A stretch of DNA of 64,000 nt, taken from the NCBI RefSeq assembly GCF_007673775.1, contig NZ_VEAF01000008.1:124001-188000 (forward strand). Reading direction: 5' to 3'. The position numbers were made by a program, and so were the translations under genes. The notes under the pieces are model-generated. The model saw only the letters and a program-made list of their open reading frames with translations, was not told the DNA's origin and did not search any database. Positions 60,912-64,000 of this stretch are shown here, piece by piece. The stretch comes from Curtobacterium sp. 9128 (GTDB taxonomy: Bacteria; Actinomycetota; Actinomycetes; Actinomycetales; Microbacteriaceae). How positions within the stretch are numbered: the stretch's first letter is position 1; every line of letters begins with the position of its first letter.

Positions 60912-62117
60912 GTGAGTGCGTACGGCAACCTGCTGAAGACCCCCGGCGTCGGCCGTGTCATCGCGGCACAGCTCACCGCGCGGTTCCCGTTCGGGATGCT
61001 CTCGCTCGCCTACCTGCTGCACGTCGAGCACGTGTTCCACTCCTACGGCTCGGCCGGCCTCGTGCTGGCGACCACGAGCATCGGGCAGGCCATCGCGGGC
61101 CCACTCACGAGTCGGTGGATGGGCAGCTGGGGCATGCGCCCGGTGCTCGTGCTGACGAGCCTGGTCGCGCTCGCGAGCATGGGCGTCATCGCGTTCGTGC
61201 TGATGCCGCTCTGGGCCTACGTCGTGATCGGCTTCGTCGGTGGACTGGCGGTACCGCCCGTGCAGCCGGCGGTGCGGACGATCTACCCGAAGATGGTGAC
61301 GTCCGCGCAGTTGACGCCGCTGTTCTCGCTCGACGCCAGCGCGCAGGAGCTCATCTGGGTCGCCGGTCCGGTCATCACCACGTTCGTCGCGACGCAGATC
61401 GGCACCGTCCAGGCGATCGTCGTGGCGATGGTGTTCCTCGTCGTCGGCGGCGTGTGGTTCATCGCGTCGCCGGAGCTCGGCCGGGTCCGCATCCCCCGAT
61501 CGAAGCGGGCCTTCGGTGTCGTCCTGCGGCGCCCGTCCGTGGTCGTCGCCACGCTGACCGGCATGCTCCTCATCGGCGCGTGCTCCGCGGTCGAGGCCGG
61601 CGTCACCAGCGCGTTCGGCGAGGGCAGCCCGAACGCCGGCATCGTGCTGGCGATCTTCGCGATCGGCTCGCTCGTCGGCGGTCTGGCCTTCGGCCACCGC
61701 CCCATCTCGCCGAACACGCTGTGGACGCGCATGCTCATCGTCTTCATCGGCCTGGGACTCGCCACGTTCGGCACCGGGTTCTGGTGGCTGGCGTTCGCCC
61801 TCCTCATCGCCGGCGGTGGGATCGCGCCCGCCCTGGCGGTGATGTTCGGCTCGGTGTCCTCCACGGTGAAGTTCTCCGACACGGCTGAGGCCTACGGCTG
61901 GATGGGCACCGGGCAGCTCATCGGTGCAGCCCTCGGGTCGGCCGTGGCCGGCTTCCTCATCGACCTGCACGGTCCGACGGGCGGCATGGCCGTGGGAGCG
62001 CTCGGCGCGTTCGTGGGTGTGCTGCTGCCGCTGTTCGCGAGGCGCTGGCTGCCGGACCTGCGCGGGCGTGACGCGAGCCCCATCCCCGACACGGAGCCGG
62101 TGAACCTGCCGACGTAG
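60912..62117 (+). CDS. MFS transporter, 12-TM type
   Basis: A 401-residue membrane transporter. It begins SAYGNLLKTPGVGRVIAAQL, which is typical of a large group of actinobacterial MFS proteins with a short N-terminus. Twelve TM helices lie in two halves, with a basic cytoplasmic loop (RVRIPRSKRAFGVVLRRPSV) in the middle. The substrate is unknown. The GTG at 60912 is chosen from the leaderless -10; the longer upstream frame is not protein-like. Confidence 0.82.
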   Translation: MSAYGNLLKTPGVGRVIAAQLTARFPFGMLSLAYLLHVEHVFHSYGSAGLVLATTSIGQAIAGPLTSRWMGSWGMRPVLVLTSLVALASMGVIAFVLMPLWAYVVIGFVGGLAVPPVQPAVRTIYPKMVTSAQLTPLFSLDASAQELIWVAGPVITTFVATQIGTVQAIVVAMVFLVVGGVWFIASPELGRVRIPRSKRAFGVVLRRPSVVVATLTGMLLIGACSAVEAGVTSAFGEGSPNAGIVLAIFAIGSLVGGLAFGHRPISPNTLWTRMLIVFIGLGLATFGTGFWWLAFALLIAGGGIAPALAVMFGSVSSTVKFSDTAEAYGWMGTGQLIGAALGSAVAGFLIDLHGPTGGMAVGALGAFVGVLLPLFARRWLPDLRGRDASPIPDTEPVNLPT

Positions 62118-62129
62118 GGCGGGGCGCGG

Positions 62130-62300
62130 GCGCGGGCGGTTGCGTGCCGCCGCGTGCCGCTCGCCGTTGCGTGCCGCTGTCGACTCGGAACGACAGTGTC
62201 GCTGTCGTACGACGTCGACATCGTCGCTCGCGAGCGCGTGCAACAGTTGCGCACGCGTGGCAGCGACAGCGTCGCTGTCGTACGACATCGACCGTGTCAC
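62130..62300. repeat. Repeat-dense spacer with direct and inverted repeats
   Basis: A 29-base unit (62191-62219) recurs at 62264-62292 with two mismatches; both contain GTCGTACGAC. Between them is a hairpin with CGCGTGC and GCACGCG arms (62235-62257). Three GCGTGCCGC words lie further left. It follows the MFS gene, so part may be its terminator. No gene is supported here. Confidence 0.7.
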
Positions 62301-62395
62301 TCCGTGCGCACGCCCGGCGTCCCCACCAGTCCGGCGCGCCGCCCCTGTTCTCCACAGAACGGACTGGAGGCTCGGCTCGGCCCCGCCACGACCGG

Positions 62396-62401
62396 CAGGA
62401 T
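62396..62401 (+). promoter_or_regulatory. -10 hexamer of leaderless promoter
   Basis: CAGGAT ends six bases before the ATG at 62408. Confidence 0.4.
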
Positions 62402-62407
62402 GGACGC

Positions 62408-63226
62408 ATGGTCACCTCCATCCCCCTCTGTGACGGCCGATCCGTCCCCGTCGTCGGGTTCGGCGTGTACAAGGTCGACGACGCCGAAGCCGAGACGGCC
62501 GTCGGCACCGCGCTCGCGTCTGGGTACCGCCACGTGGACACCGCCGAGATGTACGGCAACGAGAGCGGCGTCGGGAAGGCGATCCGAGCCTCCGGGCTGA
62601 ACCGTGACGACGTCTTCGTCACCACCAAGGTGTGGAACAGCAACCAGGGGCGCGATGCGACCCTGCGCGCGTTCGACGCCAGTCTCGACCGACTCGGGCT
62701 CCACGCCGTGGACCTGTACCTGATCCACTGGCCGGCGGCGGCCAACGACCGCTACGTCGAGACCTGGCGCACCCTGGTCGAGCTCCGCGAGTCCGGGCGC
62801 GCGCGCAGTGTCGGCGTCTCGAACTTCCAGGTGCCGCACCTGGAGCGGATCATCGCCGAGACGGGCGAGGTCCCGGCCGTGAACCAGGTCGAACGGCATC
62901 CGTGGCTCCCGCAGCGCGAGCTCATGGCCTTCCACGATCAGCACGGCATCGTGACGGAAGCCTGGTCACCGCTGGGGCGCGGGCGTCTGGTGGACGAGCC
63001 GGTGCTGGCGCGGATCGCCGAGGCGCACGGCGTCAGCGTCGCCCAGGTCCTCGTGCGGTGGAACGTGCAGCAGGGTGTCGTGGTGCTGCCGAAGTCGGTG
63101 ACGCCGGAGCGCATCCGGTCGAACATCGACGTCGACGGGTTCACGCTCTCGACGGACGACCTCGCGGCGATCGCCGGTCTCGAGTCGGGGCAGCGAACGG
63201 GATCGCACCCGGACTCGGTCTCCTAG
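62408..63226 (+). CDS. Aldo/keto reductase
   Basis: A 272-residue (alpha/beta)8-barrel NADPH-dependent carbonyl reductase. The catalytic tetrad is visible: Asp and Tyr in HVDTAEMYGNE, Lys in VTTKVWN and His in YLIHWPA. VGVSNFQ and LPKSVTPERIRSN are the cofactor-binding signatures; the latter contacts the NADPH 2'-phosphate. It resembles the 2,5-diketo-D-gluconate reductase-like AKR5 group, but substrate range is usually broad. It is leaderless and monocistronic. Confidence 0.93.
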   Translation: MVTSIPLCDGRSVPVVGFGVYKVDDAEAETAVGTALASGYRHVDTAEMYGNESGVGKAIRASGLNRDDVFVTTKVWNSNQGRDATLRAFDASLDRLGLHAVDLYLIHWPAAANDRYVETWRTLVELRESGRARSVGVSNFQVPHLERIIAETGEVPAVNQVERHPWLPQRELMAFHDQHGIVTEAWSPLGRGRLVDEPVLARIAEAHGVSVAQVLVRWNVQQGVVVLPKSVTPERIRSNIDVDGFTLSTDDLAAIAGLESGQRTGSHPDSVS

Positions 63227-63325
63227 CAGCGGCGCGACCGCAGCAGCGCGGTGACGGTTCGGTCACGGCTCTTCCTCGCCGCGCCGTCTCGGCACTACGG
63301 TGTGGCTGACGAAGGGGAACGACGG

Positions 63326-64000
63326 ATGAACCGACGACCGTTGACGGTCGCTGTGGCGGGGGCTGCAGTCGTCGTCGCGCTCACGGGCTGCACGGCACTG
63401 GTCGGGCACGAACCGCTGCCCACACCCACCCGGACCACGGCAGCGACGCCGGGGCCGCACGGGTCCACGACGGGCAAGTCCGTCTCGTCGGTGTCGCTCG
63501 ATCCCCCGGCCCTGGCCGCCGGGACGGTCGTCACCGAGACCGACCTCACGTCGCCGAGCGGCAAGACCTCCGTGCACGTGCAGGTCGTCGCGAACAGCCG
63601 CGGGACCTTCGACGTCCACCTGTCGGGCTACCGCACGACGAACCCGCAGGCGATGACCATCCAGTTCTCGGAGGACGTTCCGAAGCCGGGCGACGGTCCT
63701 GACCAGCGGACGTGGGGCGCGACGCAGTGGTCGGCAGCGTCCGGACCACCGGCGACGGCCAAGCTCAGCGACGCCGGGACGCGGCCGGACTTCCTCCGCA
63801 GTGTGTCCCTCGTGCCGACCCTGATCGACGACGGCGACGGTTCCACACCGGCACCGTGGGCCGGGCACGTGCTCGCCGTCGCGCCCCTGACCTGGTCGGT
63901 ACCGAACCCGTACCCGAACCTCGCGGTGACGGTCGGCGCCGCGGGCCCCGGGGCGTACGGCGTGGTCCAGGACGCCGACGGCCGCCCGAGCACGTACCTC
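63326..64000 (+). CDS. Putative lipoprotein, truncated by window end
   Basis: A frame open from the ATG at 63326 to the last base, at least 225 residues. The signal has a basic start, hydrophobic core and lipobox LTGC at about residues 19-22. Then comes a Thr/Pro-rich linker (PTPTRTTAATPGPHG), followed by a beta-rich domain (TSVHVQVVANSRGTFDVHLS, GAYGVVQDADGRPSTYL). The family was not recognised. GAAGGGGA precedes the ATG. The C-terminus lies outside the window. Confidence 0.7.
   Translation, partial: MNRRPLTVAVAGAAVVVALTGCTALVGHEPLPTPTRTTAATPGPHGSTTGKSVSSVSLDPPALAAGTVVTETDLTSPSGKTSVHVQVVANSRGTFDVHLSGYRTTNPQAMTIQFSEDVPKPGDGPDQRTWGATQWSAASGPPATAKLSDAGTRPDFLRSVSLVPTLIDDGDGSTPAPWAGHVLAVAPLTWSVPNPYPNLAVTVGAAGPGAYGVVQDADGRPSTYL

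Noticed and set aside
57828-62300. Very long open frames antisense to nrdE (plus strand) and across nrdI, nrdH and the MFS gene (minus strand)
   Set aside because: They are antisense to well-conserved genes, and their composition (Asp/Val/Arg or Arg/Pro-rich) is typical of shadow frames.

Overview
The window is very GC-rich with strong G/C third-position bias. Its gene content (class E LAxTG sortase motif, Lsr2, nrdHIEF, a CUT1 sugar importer without its own ATPase, many leaderless-type promoters) fits a high-GC actinobacterium, most likely of the Microbacteriaceae (Curtobacterium-like). That placement is inferred from composition and gene families, not from a marker gene. I saw no rRNA, tRNA or CRISPR array.

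Layout. 0-12 kb: mostly single metabolic and transport genes (an SDR, a DHA2 drug-type MFS pump, a DUF6421-like gene coupled to threonine aldolase, a TetR regulator, a lactate 2-monooxygenase-type flavoenzyme, a second MFS protein, a GNAT acetyltransferase). 12-15 kb: a large Ig/Fn3-type surface protein with a sortase signal. 15-23.6 kb: a locus for fungal or yeast alpha-mannan. It has a GntR/AraR-type regulator, a five-gene operon (GH125, two CUT1 permeases, lipoprotein binder, cytoplasmic GH76) and a divergent secreted GH76 with a carbohydrate-binding module. The second permease gene is frameshifted near its 5' end. 23.6-33 kb: a HEAT-like protein, VanZ-like protein, ABC exporter, beta-lactamase-fold hydrolase, cold-shock-like protein, secreted beta-helix protein and a three-gene coupled operon of unknown function. 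33-41.6 kb: a secreted/membrane protein pair lying between 68-bp perfect direct repeats, two regulator-SDR divergons (MarR and TetR) each with two visible palindromic operators, and a LysR gene divergent from mesX-mesD (DUF1852 plus core methionine synthase).

41.6-56.5 kb is accessory. It starts with a second secreted/membrane pair, then small orphan genes (SdpI-like, PRC-barrel, DUF2716-like, two lipoproteins, a frameshifted leucine-rich-repeat gene) and an IS3-type transposase remnant. A compact defence-like island follows: a TIR-domain protein, divergent sce7726/sce7725-type genes (the first with a PD-(D/E)xK-like signature), an operon of a two-TM GAF-domain protein and a Panacea/SocA-domain protein, a small orphan and an Lsr2 silencer. 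About 0.8 kb of gene-free, relatively AT-rich DNA separates this from the core nrdHIEF operon, which has two NrdR-type boxes upstream. The window closes with an MFS transporter, a repeat-dense spacer, an aldo/keto reductase and a lipoprotein gene running off the end.

Two patterns cross the window. About fourteen genes have a -10-like hexamer (TANNNT or CANNNT) ending exactly six bases before the start codon, pointing to widespread leaderless transcription. A family of long GC-rich hairpins with GACGGGAGGC or ACTGGAGGC arms, three of them uninterrupted 44-nt palindromes, serves as terminators. The strongest candidates for an undescribed system are the GAF-TM/Panacea operon with its TIR and sce7725/7726 neighbours, and the two secreted-plus-membrane modules that look like bacteriocin/immunity pairs.
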